A stretch of 64,000 nt of DNA from Sphaerimonospora cavernae (GTDB lineage: Bacteria > Actinomycetota > Actinomycetes > Streptosporangiales > Streptosporangiaceae). The stretch spans positions 248,001-312,000 of the forward strand of contig NZ_JBHMQT010000006.1 of the NCBI RefSeq assembly GCF_042435035.1. Reading direction: 5' to 3'. Within the stretch, counting starts at the first letter, position 1. Each line of letters starts with the position of its first letter. This document shows positions 41,660 to 50,375 of the stretch, one piece after another. The notes beneath the pieces were generated by a model, which had not been told where the DNA came from, ran no database searches, and worked only from the letters and a program-made list of their open reading frames with translations. The position numbers were made by a program, and so were the translations under genes.

Positions 41660-42936
41660 TCCCGGAAGCACCGGCCATCGACGACCTGCTGCGCGAGTTG
41701 GCGCCGCAGGTCGTCGGCGTGCTCACCCGGCGGTTCGGCGACTTCGACACCGCGGAGGACGCGGTGCAGGAAGCGCTGCTGGACGCCGCCGCCCAGTGGC
41801 CTGAGGAAGGCGTGCCCGGCAATCCGCGGGGCTGGCTCATCCAGGTCGCCTACCGCAGGATGGCCGAGCAGATCCGCAGTGAGCAGGCGCGGCGGCGCCG
41901 CGAAGATCTCGTCGCCGCGCAGGAGCCGATCGATCAGCGGACGATGGCGCCACCGGTCGACGAGGCGTACGAGGCGGGCCGGGACGACACGCTGACCATG
42001 TTGTTCCTGTGCTGCCATCCGGCGCTGACCCCGGCATCGGCGATCGCGCTCACCCTGCGGTCCGTCGGCGGTCTCACCACGGCGGAGATCGCCAAGGCGT
42101 TCATGGTGCCGGAGGCGACGATGGCGCAGCGGATCAGCCGCGCCAAGCAGCGCATCAAGGCGTCCGGCGTGCCGTTCCGCATGCCGGCGCCGGAGGAGCG
42201 GCGCGGGCGGCTCGGCTCGGTGCTGCACGTGCTTTACCTGATCTTCAATGAGGGCTACGCCAGCAGCGACGGGCCGGCACTGCACCGGGTGGAGCTGTCC
42301 CGGGAGGCGATCAGGCTGACCAGGATGGCGTACCGGCTGCTCCCCGGTGACTGCGAGGTGGCCGGCCTGCTCGCGTTGATGCTGCTGACCGACGCCCGGC
42401 GTCTCGCCAGGACCGACCGGAACGGCATCCCGGTCCCGCTGGCGGAACAGGACCGGAGCGAATGGGACGGCGCGGCGATCGCCGAGGGGATCGGGATCAT
42501 CACGCGGACGCTGGCCAGGGGCGCGATCGGCCCCTATCAACTTCAGGCGGCGATCGCCGCGCTGCACGACGAGGCGGCGACGGCGGCCGAGACCGACTGG
42601 CCGCAGATCCTCGCACTGTACGGCCTGCTGGAGCGGATGTCCGACAACCCCGTGGTCTCGCTCAACCGCGCCGTGGCCGCCGCGATGGTGCACGGCCCCG
42701 CGGCCGGGCTCGACATGCTCAAGGTGCTCGAAGCCGGGGGCCGCCTGGCCGGCAACCACCGTTTCCACGTGGCCCGGGCCCACCTTCTGGAGATGGCGGG
42801 CGCGCCTCGGGCGGCCGCCGACGACTATCGCGCGGCGGCGGGCCGCACGCTGAGCATCCCGGAGCGTGACTACCTCACCACCCGGGCCGCCCGGCTCGCC
42901 GCGGTGGGATCGCCGGACAGAAGCCGGCTGAGATGA
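41656..42936 (+). CDS. ECF42-type RNA polymerase sigma factor with C-terminal TPR-like extension
   Basis: A 426-residue ECF sigma factor. Region 2: LAPQVVGVLTRRFGDFDTAE, DAVQEALLDAAAQWPEEG; region 4: LTLRSVGGLTTAEIAKAFMV, PEATMAQRISRAKQRIKASG. A 240-residue C-terminal domain typical of ECF42 follows (HVLYLIFNEGYASSDGPA, LRAM-like helices, LNRAVAAAMVHGPAAGLDML), with helical TPR-like character; in known members this extension, not an anti-sigma factor, controls activity. The neighbouring DGPF protein gene is the diagnostic partner. Likely role: response to a chemical or redox stress (inference). Confidence 0.9.
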   Translation: MIPEAPAIDDLLRELAPQVVGVLTRRFGDFDTAEDAVQEALLDAAAQWPEEGVPGNPRGWLIQVAYRRMAEQIRSEQARRRREDLVAAQEPIDQRTMAPPVDEAYEAGRDDTLTMLFLCCHPALTPASAIALTLRSVGGLTTAEIAKAFMVPEATMAQRISRAKQRIKASGVPFRMPAPEERRGRLGSVLHVLYLIFNEGYASSDGPALHRVELSREAIRLTRMAYRLLPGDCEVAGLLALMLLTDARRLARTDRNGIPVPLAEQDRSEWDGAAIAEGIGIITRTLARGAIGPYQLQAAIAALHDEAATAAETDWPQILALYGLLERMSDNPVVSLNRAVAAAMVHGPAAGLDMLKVLEAGGRLAGNHRFHVARAHLLEMAGAPRAAADDYRAAAGRTLSIPERDYLTTRAARLAAVGSPDRSRLR

Positions 42937-43014
42937 CCGAACGCGTCGTACTCACGTCCGGCTGAATCGATGACGTCAGGTGCAGGTTCAGATGGACGCC
43001 GACCGGTGTCCCGG

Positions 43015-43308
43015 TCAGCGGTTCCGCTGTCCGTGGGAGTCGGCCGCGGCCTTCAGACGGGTGTTCTCCTCTTCGAGTGCGCGCAACCGATCCTCGACCG
43101 AGGGGACGCCCTGCGGCGAAACGGCGGAGGTGATCTGCTGGACCTCGGCGGCGGCGGCGTCATCGTCGCCGAGTTTGGCGGTCTCCTTCTTGAGGATCCG
43201 CAGCGACTGTCCGACGGACTTCGCGGCGTCCGGCAGTTTCTTGGCACCGAAGAGCAGTACAAACACCACGATGACGACCATCCAGTGCATCGGGCTTAGC
43301 GAGCCCAT
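43015..43308 (-). CDS. tatA: Sec-independent protein translocase TatA
   Basis: A 97-residue pore-forming Tat subunit. A single N-terminal helix (PMHWMVVIVVFVLLFGAKKL), the FGAKKLPDAAKSVGQSLR hinge and amphipathic helix, and a charged tail ending in a short coiled coil (VEDRLRALEEENTRLKAAAD). ATG 43308 has GGGAGG upstream. It stands alone; tatC is not in the window. Monocistronic tatA paralogues are usual in actinomycetes. Confidence 0.9.
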   Translation of the reverse strand: MGSLSPMHWMVVIVVFVLLFGAKKLPDAAKSVGQSLRILKKETAKLGDDDAAAAEVQQITSAVSPQGVPSVEDRLRALEEENTRLKAAADSHGQRNR

Positions 43309-43398
43309 GACAGCCTCCCTTTCTGGTCAACCTGGTGGGGTCCTGAAAGCGTATGCCTTCCATCCCCGTACGTACAGCCGTGGAGGGCGGCATCATCG

Positions 43399-43530
43399 CG
43401 GTACCTGGACCGGGCCTGGCCGCGCCCCGCGGAGGTCGGGCGGCTGCTCGTCCTCCACGAGGCGTGATCGAGGTTCTACGCCGGCGGCGTGCTGCCGGAA
43501 CCGGCTGACCGGCGACGGCCGATCAGGTGA
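43399..43530 (+). pseudogene. possible TetR C-terminal fragment
   Basis: The frame from 43399 reads RYLDRAWPRPAEVGRLLVLH EA, then a TGA at 43465, then SRFYAGGVLPEPADRRRPIR to a TGA at 43528. Ignoring the stop, LLVLHEA-SRFYAGGVLP resembles LFALHEARLRFYAEHVLP in the intact TetR gene at 57144. This suggests the remains of a related regulator. The match is short, so chance is possible. Confidence 0.25.
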
Positions 43531-45274
43531 TGGAGAAGTCGTCGGCGTAGACGTCGCCCTGGCCGTACCAGCCGGTGATGGACACGGTCACTGTGCCGGA
43601 CGAGCCGGTCGTGAAGGACAGGGACAGTTCCTGCCAGCCGCCTGAGGAGGTCCAGTTGGACCCGGTCGCACCGCCGGAGACGCCGAGGAAGGCGAAGTTG
43701 CCCTGCACCCAGGCCTTCAGCGTGTATTTGTGGTTGGGCTCAAGCGTCACCGACTGGGTGCACTGCCCGGTCTGACTCAGCGTCGGGGCGACCCGCAGGG
43801 CATGCGAGCCGGAGTGCGCCGGGGAGCCGACGACCGTGCTGCCGCTCTGGCACACCCACGGGCTGAGACCGCCGGACTCGAAGCCGGGGTTGCCGATCGT
43901 GTCGCCGCCGGGCGACCCGTTGATCGTCAGTTTGAAGGTCGTACTGTGGGTCGCGGCCGGCGCGGTGCCGGTGACGGTGATCGAATACGTGCCGGGCCGG
44001 GTCGCCGAGGTGGTGGCCACGGTCAGCGTCGAGCTGTCGCCGGCCGTGACCGTGGCGGGGCTGAACGTCGCCGTCACCCCGGCGGGAGCCCCGGCTGTGG
44101 TGAGATCGACGGTCTGGGCGTCGCCGTTGGTCACTGCGGTGCTCACCGTCGCGGTCGTCGTCTCACCGGGATCGACCGAACCGGATGCGGGCGACACGGC
44201 GATCGAGAAGTCGTCTTCTGCCGGGGGTTGCCCGCCGTCGCCGCTGAACGGGGCGAACGCCTGGCTGAAGAACCAGGTGCTCTGCTCGATGCCCGAGCAG
44301 CTGTCCGAGCCGCCGGTGCCGGGGCAGTCGCCGTTGTCGCGCTGGAGCGCCCAGAACGAGATCATGGCGATGCCCTTGTCGGTCGCCCAGTTCAGCACGG
44401 GCGCGGCGTCCTCGGTGCGGAACGTCTCGGCCGGACCGTAGTCGTCGATGCCGATCATCTCGGTGACGCCGATCATGTTCCAGATCTGGTCGGATGTCTT
44501 GTCGGGGTAGAGCGACGCGAGCTGGCCGTGCAGCCCGGTCGCGGCTGTCTGGGTGTCCGTCGCCATGTTGTGGCTGGCGCCGTCGTAGTAGTCGAACGTC
44601 ATGATGTTGACGACGTCGATCTTGGCGTTGTTGGTCTTGGCGTTCCGCAGTACGGCCAGGCCGCTGTCGGCGAGGCCGTGCGTCGTGGTCGGCAGCGTGT
44701 AGGAGAACTGGATGGTCTTGCCGTTGGCTGCCGCCCAGTCCTGGGTCAGCTTGATCGCCTTGTTGCGGCGGTCGATCCCGGCGCTGTTGTTCAGCGAGTT
44801 GTCCTCGATGTCCAGATCGATCCGGGTGACTCCATACGTGTTGATCACGCTTTGGAAGACCGCGGCGATCGAGTTGACGTTGGTGCAGCTGTCGGCGATC
44901 TCGGTGCCGGTGTTGGTGGCCGTGTATCCGCCGAAGGACGGGATGACGTCGCCACCCGCGTTCCGGATCCTCGTGATGGAATCGCCGAACGTGGTGGAGG
45001 CGATGGGCATGCTGCTGTCGCCGTTCCAGTAGGCCGTACACGATCCCCGTGTCGCGGTCTGGAGGAACGCCATGGTCAGGTACTTGGCCCCCGACTGCTG
45101 GGAGAGCGTGGCCGGGTCCTCGCCGGTCCACGCCTCGAAGTACGGCGCGAAGACGTGCGCGGGCAGGGTGGCCGCCGCCTGGGCGGTGGTGGTGTGGATC
45201 GCGGTAAGGCCGAGTGCGGCGGCGGCTGTGACGATCAGGGCCGTCGCGGCACGCAGCAGTGTGCGTGGTCGCAT
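43523..45274 (-). CDS. secreted GH18 chitinase with C-terminal carbohydrate-binding module
   Basis: A 583-residue exported glycoside hydrolase. Signal peptide MRPRTLLRAATALIVTAAAA ... TTTAQA. The GH18-like barrel (about residues 38-330) has HVFAPYFEAWTGEDPATL, DVIPSFGGYTATNT and RIDLDIEDNSLN, where DxDxE includes the proton-donor Glu, and later IGVTEMIGIDDYGPAETF. An Ig-like Ser/Thr-rich domain (about 350-440, VSPASGSVDPGETTTATVST) and a CBM (GNPGFESGGLSPWVCQSGST ... WYGQGDVYADDFSI) follow. The family resembles ChiC-like/ChiD bacterial enzymes. ATG 45274 with GGAGAATTC. Tandem paralogue at 45652; shared promoter palindrome. Confidence 0.87.
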   Translation of the reverse strand: MRPRTLLRAATALIVTAAAALGLTAIHTTTAQAAATLPAHVFAPYFEAWTGEDPATLSQQSGAKYLTMAFLQTATRGSCTAYWNGDSSMPIASTTFGDSITRIRNAGGDVIPSFGGYTATNTGTEIADSCTNVNSIAAVFQSVINTYGVTRIDLDIEDNSLNNSAGIDRRNKAIKLTQDWAAANGKTIQFSYTLPTTTHGLADSGLAVLRNAKTNNAKIDVVNIMTFDYYDGASHNMATDTQTAATGLHGQLASLYPDKTSDQIWNMIGVTEMIGIDDYGPAETFRTEDAAPVLNWATDKGIAMISFWALQRDNGDCPGTGGSDSCSGIEQSTWFFSQAFAPFSGDGGQPPAEDDFSIAVSPASGSVDPGETTTATVSTAVTNGDAQTVDLTTAGAPAGVTATFSPATVTAGDSSTLTVATTSATRPGTYSITVTGTAPAATHSTTFKLTINGSPGGDTIGNPGFESGGLSPWVCQSGSTVVGSPAHSGSHALRVAPTLSQTGQCTQSVTLEPNHKYTLKAWVQGNFAFLGVSGGATGSNWTSSGGWQELSLSFTTGSSGTVTVSITGWYGQGDVYADDFSIT

Positions 45275-45425
45275 GAATTCTCCTGCACCAGGGTGATCGA
45301 CGCCCGCGGCGCCGATCACGGGGGGTGATGGTGCACCGGCGTCGCCGCCGGTGGACATGCTTCAGCAGTGAACTGCTGGACGAGCACACGGATCCGCGCA
45401 TTCCATAGTCGAGATCGGAGACATC

Positions 45426-45448
45426 ATTTGTCAAGTTTCTTAACAAAT
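45426..45448 (-). promoter_or_regulatory. 23-bp promoter palindrome of the first chitinase gene
   Basis: On the minus strand ATTTGTTAAG and CTTGACAAAT form 10-bp arms (one mismatch) around AAA. The TTGACA in the right arm looks like a -35 element. The same element precedes the second chitinase at 47399-47421. It is a likely common repressor site. Confidence 0.6.
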
Positions 45449-45587
45449 GAATCGCCTGCAAGTCGCCCCGGCCGCTCGGACGGCCTCACCCTCGGCCGGT
45501 GCCGCCATCGGAGGGCCTGTCGTCAGGGGCGGCGGCATCCCGTGCGTCGACTGACCGATCCACCGACCCCGCACCGGTGTTCAACGA

Positions 45588-45622
45588 CGAAGGCCGCTCC
45601 CTGCAAGGGGGAGCGGCCTTCG
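45588..45622. terminator. terminator of the second chitinase gene
   Basis: A perfect 14-bp stem, CGAAGGCCGCTCCC with GGGAGCGGCCTTCG, 7-nt loop, 29 bp beyond the stop of the chitinase gene at 45652. The rest of the 377-bp gap to 45274 holds the upstream chitinase promoter. Confidence 0.8.
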
Positions 45623-45651
45623 CGTGCTACTGGAGAGGTTTCCGGTACGGC

Positions 45652-47247
45652 CTAGCGGCCCTGGAGCGCCTTGGCGTTGTCGCCGAAGGTCCAGCCCTTC
45701 GAGCCGTCCCAGTTGATGGACCAGGTCATCAGCCCCTTGAGCTGGCCGTTGAAGCTGTTCCAGGCCTGGCTCACCAGCGAGGGCGACATGTAGCCGCCGC
45801 CGGCTCCCGGCTGGGCGGGCAGGCCGGGGACCTGCTTGTCATAGGGGACCCTGATCGTGGTGCCCTGGATGACCAGGCCCTTGTCCAGGCAGGTGGTCTG
45901 CGCGACGAATCCCTGGACTGTGCCGGCGGAGTAGGAGTCGCCGGAGCATCCGTACATGCTTCCGTTGTAGTACTGCATGTTCAGCCACCACAGGCGGCCG
46001 TTGTCGACGTACTTCTTGATGATCGGCAGGTACGCGCCCCAGATCGAGCCGTAGACGACGCTGCCGCCGGTGACGTACGCCGTCTCGGGGGCCATGGTCA
46101 GCCCGAAGTTGGACGGCATCTGGGCGAGCACACCGTCGATGATGCGGATGAGGTTGGCCTGGGAGGCGGACAGCTGGTTGATGTTGCCGCTGCCGCTGAG
46201 GCCGGTCTCGATGTCGATGTCGATGCCGTCGAAGTTGTACTTCTTGAGGATCGGCACGACTGTCTGGACGAAACGGTCGGCGACGGTGCTGGAGCTGAGG
46301 TCGATGCCGGCGGTGGCCCCGCCGATGGACATCAGGATCGTCGCGCCCGCGGCCTTGGCCGCGCACATCTCGGCGGGCGTAGAGACCTTGACGGTGGCGT
46401 CCATGCCGTCTTCCCACAGGACGGTGCCGTCAGAGCGGATGACCGGGAACGCCGCGTTGATCACGTTGTAGCCGTGCTGCTTGATGCGGGCGTCGTTGAT
46501 CGGCACCCAGCCGAACGGCGGGTGTACGCCGTTGGACGCGCCGTCCCAGTTCTCCCAGTATCCCTGGGTGACCTTGCCGCTGGGCTTGCCCTTCACCGCG
46601 CATGTCACGTCCCCGGGTGACGGTGTGGGCGTCGGGGTGGGCGTCGGCGTGGGCTTGGGGGTCGGGGTGGGCGTCGGCGTCGGCGTCGGCGTGGGCGTCG
46701 GTGTAGGTGACGGGGTGGGCTTGGGAGTGGGCGTCGGAGACGGCGAAGGCGACGGTGAGCCGCCGGGGCCGTCGAAGCTGACGTCGTCGGCGTAGTACGT
46801 GCCCTGGCCGTACCAGCCGTGCAGGAAGATCGTGGCGCTGGTCTGGTTGGCGCCGGTGGTGAAGGACACGCTGAGCTTCGTGTAGGCCGAGGCAGACGGG
46901 GTCCAGGTGGACGCACCGCCGTTCACGCCGAGGTAAACGTAGTTGCCGCGGACCCAGGCGCTCAAGGTGTAGGCCGTGTTCGGCTTCACGGAGACGGTCT
47001 GGGTGCACTGGGCGTTGTCCGAGCCGCTGGCGGCTCCGGCGAGCGCCTTGCTGCCGCCGTGGACCGGGGAACTGACCACCGATCCCAGCCCGCCGGTGCA
47101 GGACCAGGGCGAGAGGTTTCCGGTCTCGAAGTCGGGATTCACGAGCAGGTTGGCCGCGTTGGCCGGCGTCTGCGTGAGGACGGCGCCCGTGACCGCGAGC
47201 AGCATGGATGCTGCCAGCGTCAGCAGGCGAGATGTGCGCTTTCGCAT
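45652..47247 (-). CDS. secreted GH18 chitinase with N-terminal carbohydrate-binding module
   Basis: 531 residues. Signal peptide (MRKRTSRLLTLAASMLLAVT ... TPANA), a CBM (NPDFETGNLSPWSCTGGLGS ... WYGQGTYYADDVSFDGPGG), a long Pro-Thr linker (about residues 168-220, encoded by GGGCGT-type repeats) and a GH18 barrel: GKVTQGYWENWDGASNGVHP, ILMSIGGATAG, YNFDGIDIDIETG with catalytic Glu near 345, MAPETAYV, LWWLNMQYYN and LMTWSINWDGSKGW. This is ChiC/D-like chitin degradation. The CBM is homologous to that of the chitinase at 43523 but sits at the opposite end, so module shuffling has occurred. ATG 47247 with GGAGAGA. Confidence 0.92.
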   Translation of the reverse strand: MRKRTSRLLTLAASMLLAVTGAVLTQTPANAANLLVNPDFETGNLSPWSCTGGLGSVVSSPVHGGSKALAGAASGSDNAQCTQTVSVKPNTAYTLSAWVRGNYVYLGVNGGASTWTPSASAYTKLSVSFTTGANQTSATIFLHGWYGQGTYYADDVSFDGPGGSPSPSPSPTPTPKPTPSPTPTPTPTPTPTPTPTPKPTPTPTPTPTPSPGDVTCAVKGKPSGKVTQGYWENWDGASNGVHPPFGWVPINDARIKQHGYNVINAAFPVIRSDGTVLWEDGMDATVKVSTPAEMCAAKAAGATILMSIGGATAGIDLSSSTVADRFVQTVVPILKKYNFDGIDIDIETGLSGSGNINQLSASQANLIRIIDGVLAQMPSNFGLTMAPETAYVTGGSVVYGSIWGAYLPIIKKYVDNGRLWWLNMQYYNGSMYGCSGDSYSAGTVQGFVAQTTCLDKGLVIQGTTIRVPYDKQVPGLPAQPGAGGGYMSPSLVSQAWNSFNGQLKGLMTWSINWDGSKGWTFGDNAKALQGR

Positions 47248-47398
47248 GGAGGTCTCTCCTGAACCAGGAGTGATCGGAGCCATGGCGCCGATCGGTGGGG
47301 GGTGATGGCGCGCCGGCGACGTCACCGGTGGTTCAGTTCACCAGCGAGCCGCTGGACAAGTACGGATCCGTGGTCCAATGGTCGGGACCCACGGCCTA

Positions 47399-47421
47399 AT
47401 CTGTCAAGACTCTTAACAAAT
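47399..47421 (-). promoter_or_regulatory. 23-bp promoter palindrome of the second chitinase gene
   Basis: Arms ATTTGTTAAG and CTTGACAGAT around AGT on the minus strand, the same spacing as at 45426-45448. Further downstream GACCATTGGACCA resembles the GGTCC-type direct repeats of actinomycete chitinase promoters. Confidence 0.6.
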
Positions 47422-47526
47422 AACTCGCCCACCAGTGTGAACACCTGCCTGATCAGGATGCCGGGAGTCCGGAGCGGCGGTACGACGCCGTCGATCAGGC
47501 AGGCCGGGCCGGACGGGTGCTTCGTG

Positions 47527-48165
47527 TCAGTGGCCGAGAAGAAGGACCGCCGCCAGCAACACCAGGACGACGGCGCAGCTTCGGTTGATCCGTCGGAGTG
47601 CGAGCGTGTTCCGGGTGAGGCGCGAGCCGACAGAGCCGCCGAAGAGACCGACTGTCGCGTCGGTGGCGAACCCCATGATTACGAAGACGAGTCCGAGCGT
47701 CAGCATCTGCAGTGGAACGGAGCCCGCGCTCGAGGAGGTGAATTGGGGAAGAAACGCGATGTAGAACACCACGATCTTGGGGTTCGCTATGTTGACCAGT
47801 GCGGCCTGCATGGAGATCCTGACCGCACTCCACCCCACTCTTCCATCTTCGATCACCAGCTTGGAGTCGTCTCGCCACAGAGAGATACCGAGATAGACGA
47901 GGTACGCTGCTCCCACGTACCTGAACACCTCGAGGACCATGGGGTATCTGGCTATGACGGCGGCGACGCCGAGAACTGCTAGAAGGGTATGGAAGAGCAT
48001 CCCCATCGCGATTCCCGTGGCCGCCGCCAGACCGCCGATCTTTCCCTTGGCGACTCCGAAGGAAACTACGTACATCATGTCCGGTCCAGGAGTCACGCAG
48101 ATGACGGACGCGGCGACCAGAAATGAACCGAACAGGGTTGGATCAAAACCGATGGAAGCGTTCAC
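47527..48165 (-). CDS. LysE/RhtB-family amino acid exporter
   Basis: A 212-residue, six-helix membrane exporter: FGSFLVAASVICVTPGPDMM (family motif TPGPD), GLAAATGIAMGMLFHTLLAV, FRYVGAAYLVYLGISLWRD, NIANPKIVVFYIAFLPQF and the last segment VVLVLLAAVLLLGH. It exports amino acids or analogues. GTG 48165 overlaps the desaturase stop by 4 bp. It is last in the operon sbnA-sbnB-desaturase-lysE, so its cargo may be L-2,3-diaminopropionate or the derived product (inference). Confidence 0.87.
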   Translation of the reverse strand: MNASIGFDPTLFGSFLVAASVICVTPGPDMMYVVSFGVAKGKIGGLAAATGIAMGMLFHTLLAVLGVAAVIARYPMVLEVFRYVGAAYLVYLGISLWRDDSKLVIEDGRVGWSAVRISMQAALVNIANPKIVVFYIAFLPQFTSSSAGSVPLQMLTLGLVFVIMGFATDATVGLFGGSVGSRLTRNTLALRRINRSCAVVLVLLAAVLLLGH

Positions 48166-49244
48166 GCAGCTTTCTCGAGGGTGTCGTCGTGGTGAGTTGA
48201 CAGATCTTCGATAATAGACGCCAGTGCACTCGGCTGACCCTCGGGTCCCCGGCTGAACAACCCGCCGAACTCCGCGTCTATCGCCGCGTAACGAGGATCT
48301 TCCATCCTCATCTCGTGAGCTCTCCTGAGATTCCAGTAAGGGGTTCTGGGGTCCAGATGGTGATCCAGATGGTAGTGATCGGCGTAGGTTCCGGTCAAGA
48401 ACCTCTCGAGCCCGCGACTCTTCCTGTTCCGGGTCATGCAGAGATCGGTGTTGTGGAACCTCACCATGGGGGTGTGCTCGGAGAGCTCGATGTACCAGCC
48501 GATCAGCTGGAAGACGGTCATATAGGGGACCAGCCAGAACAGGACGAATTCAAGGAGTGTGCCCGTGGTCGCGACAAGTATCAGCACGGTGCACCAGAAT
48601 GCGGACAGCGCGATGGTGTCCCGCTTGATTCTTATCCTCCAGTGTTCGCTGAGGCCTTCGTTCTTGGGGTCGCTGCGGCGGTTGATGAGGATGCGGTCTT
48701 TGAGGAGGAACCAGAAGTGTGAGACGATCTTCGATCCGAGAGCCGGCAGGATGACGAGCCGCAACCACAGCTCTCTGCGGGTCGCGGGCTCGTAAACCCC
48801 CTGCTCGATGAAGTACCGAAGATCGGGATCCCGCTCAGGATCACCCAGCCTCGGGTGATGGGTCGCGACGTGGTTTCGCTTGTACGCGTAGTGTTGTTGG
48901 AATATCGGATACGCCGTGAGAACCGTCCCCAACGCGAGGTTGAGCTTCCTGTTCTTGGTCAGCATGCCGTGAGCGCTTTCATGCAGGAGGTTAGAGAAAG
49001 CGCGCTGGCGGGATCCGATCACCAGAAGAGCCAACGGGTACAACCAATATGACCACCAGATGCACGCGGCGACCGATACGCCGATCAGGAGCACATCGCA
49101 CACGTAGGACAGAGGTGCGTGCCAGTTGTCGAGCTTGTTCAGCCGTTTAACCCGCTCTTCGATCTTCCTGTCGAAGCGGTAGGCGCGGAACTTGCTTCCG
49201 TCGAATGCGAAGTCGCGTAGTGGTGTCTTCTGTCCGGAGTTCAT
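48162..49244 (-). CDS. fatty-acid-desaturase-like membrane diiron enzyme
   Basis: 360 residues with four hydrophobic segments and the three His boxes of the membrane desaturase/hydroxylase family: LLHESAHGML, KRNHVATHHPRLGD and YADHYHLDHHLDPRTPYWNL. These bind a diiron centre that desaturates or hydroxylates, commonly a lipid chain, but in biosynthetic clusters also amino-acid derivatives. ATG 49244 with GGGAG. It overlaps lysE and lies 129 bp behind sbnB, in the diaminopropionate operon. Confidence 0.83.
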   Translation of the reverse strand: MNSGQKTPLRDFAFDGSKFRAYRFDRKIEERVKRLNKLDNWHAPLSYVCDVLLIGVSVAACIWWSYWLYPLALLVIGSRQRAFSNLLHESAHGMLTKNRKLNLALGTVLTAYPIFQQHYAYKRNHVATHHPRLGDPERDPDLRYFIEQGVYEPATRRELWLRLVILPALGSKIVSHFWFLLKDRILINRRSDPKNEGLSEHWRIRIKRDTIALSAFWCTVLILVATTGTLLEFVLFWLVPYMTVFQLIGWYIELSEHTPMVRFHNTDLCMTRNRKSRGLERFLTGTYADHYHLDHHLDPRTPYWNLRRAHEMRMEDPRYAAIDAEFGGLFSRGPEGQPSALASIIEDLSTHHDDTLEKAA

Positions 49245-49373
49245 CTCACTCCCTCGCTTCTGGCGCCGGTTGGAATCGGTCGCCTATTTGACGGCGAACA
49301 CATGCGTGACAATCACCTGCCCGGCCTCGGATAGGTGTGGAAGCAGAGAAGGGAGTATGTCTCCCGGTAGGGA

Positions 49374-50375
49374 TCACCATCGGCGCGTCTCACCGAAGAA
49401 CCCGCTTATCTTGTTGCTCGTCCCCCGATCGCGTGCCTCCTTCAGGACGAACGCACCCACCGCCAGGTCGAGGACGCCGAGCCCGAAAGGCGAGAAGATG
49501 GTTGGCCTGGCCGAGTCGAGGGTGATTTCGCGATTGAGTACCTGAGCGAGGGTCCCGCTGACGAACGCACGGGATCCGCTCGCCTGTTCGGCCAAATGCG
49601 GTGAGGTGTTGGCCTTGAGGCAGTGCTCGACGTCATCGAGCACATTGTTCGCACTCAGGATCACCTCTGGGGTGAGATCACGGAGTGAGATGTTGAGTAA
49701 GAGTTGGCCCGGTTTGAACGGTGCCCGCACGTACGGCTCGAGCGCGGTGGTGGCGAACACGATGGTTTCGGCATCGAGTATGGCACCGAGGTCGGATACG
49801 AATTCGGCGGACGCGTCGTGGGTGCTTCGCAAATGATCGACCAGAGCCCGCCCCGAGGTCTCGTCGAGATCGTGCACCAGGAAACGGTCGGGGGTGCAGC
49901 CGCCGGCGTGCAGATAGTCGGTGATGTTTCTGGCGATCACACCTGCTCCCACAATCGCCAGCCGCGTGCCCGCGTAGCCGTCGGGCCGCAAGGAGACGGC
50001 GGCCAATGCGGCCGATGCCGCGGTGCGTGTCGCGCTGATGGCCGCCGCTTCCAGGCAGGCGATGGGATAACCGGTTTGGTAGTCGTTGAGGATCAACACG
50101 GCGGACGCACGTGGAAGGGAGCTTTCGATGTTCTTCGGGAAGCTGGACACCCACTTGATCCCGGCCATCTGTACGTCGTCGCCGAGGAAGGCGGGCAGGG
50201 CGATGATCCTGGACTCGGGCTTGTCGGGGAAGCGTAGGAAGTAGCTGTCGGGGTTCACCGTCTGCCCCGCATGGTGAGCGAGATAGGCCCTTGCCACGAT
50301 GTCGAGGACCTCTGAACGGTTGTCGTGCAGAATGCTCAGAACGGCTTCGCCCGGGACCACCTCGAAATCAAACAA
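49374..50375 (-). CDS. sbnB: 2,3-diaminopropionate biosynthesis protein SbnB
   Basis: A 333-residue NAD-dependent dehydrogenase of the ornithine cyclodeaminase/mu-crystallin fold. With SbnA it makes L-2,3-diaminopropionate: SbnB oxidatively cleaves N-(1-amino-1-carboxyl-2-ethyl)-glutamate to Dap and 2-oxoglutarate. Seen: MAGIKWVSSFPKNIESSLPR, NDYQTGYPIACLEAAAISAT, the Rossmann loop LAIVGAGVIARNITDYL, VHDLDETSG and NVLDDVEHCLKANTSPHLAE. It starts at a TTG (50375) overlapping the sbnA stop by 8 bp, so translation is coupled. Confidence 0.9.
   Translation of the reverse strand: MFDFEVVPGEAVLSILHDNRSEVLDIVARAYLAHHAGQTVNPDSYFLRFPDKPESRIIALPAFLGDDVQMAGIKWVSSFPKNIESSLPRASAVLILNDYQTGYPIACLEAAAISATRTAASAALAAVSLRPDGYAGTRLAIVGAGVIARNITDYLHAGGCTPDRFLVHDLDETSGRALVDHLRSTHDASAEFVSDLGAILDAETIVFATTALEPYVRAPFKPGQLLLNISLRDLTPEVILSANNVLDDVEHCLKANTSPHLAEQASGSRAFVSGTLAQVLNREITLDSARPTIFSPFGLGVLDLAVGAFVLKEARDRGTSNKISGFFGETRRW

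Noticed and set aside
43730..45328. 532-codon plus-strand frame across the first chitinase gene
   Set aside because: Shadow; Arg/Gly/Val-rich with no motif, no ribosome binding site; the minus strand encodes a clear GH18 protein.
45499..46620. 373-codon plus-strand frame across the second chitinase gene
   Set aside because: Shadow of the GH18 gene and its terminator.
46619..46740. Short tandem repeats that might suggest a CRISPR-like array
   Set aside because: They are GGGCGT-type codon repeats of a Pro-Thr linker in the chitinase gene, with no spacers.
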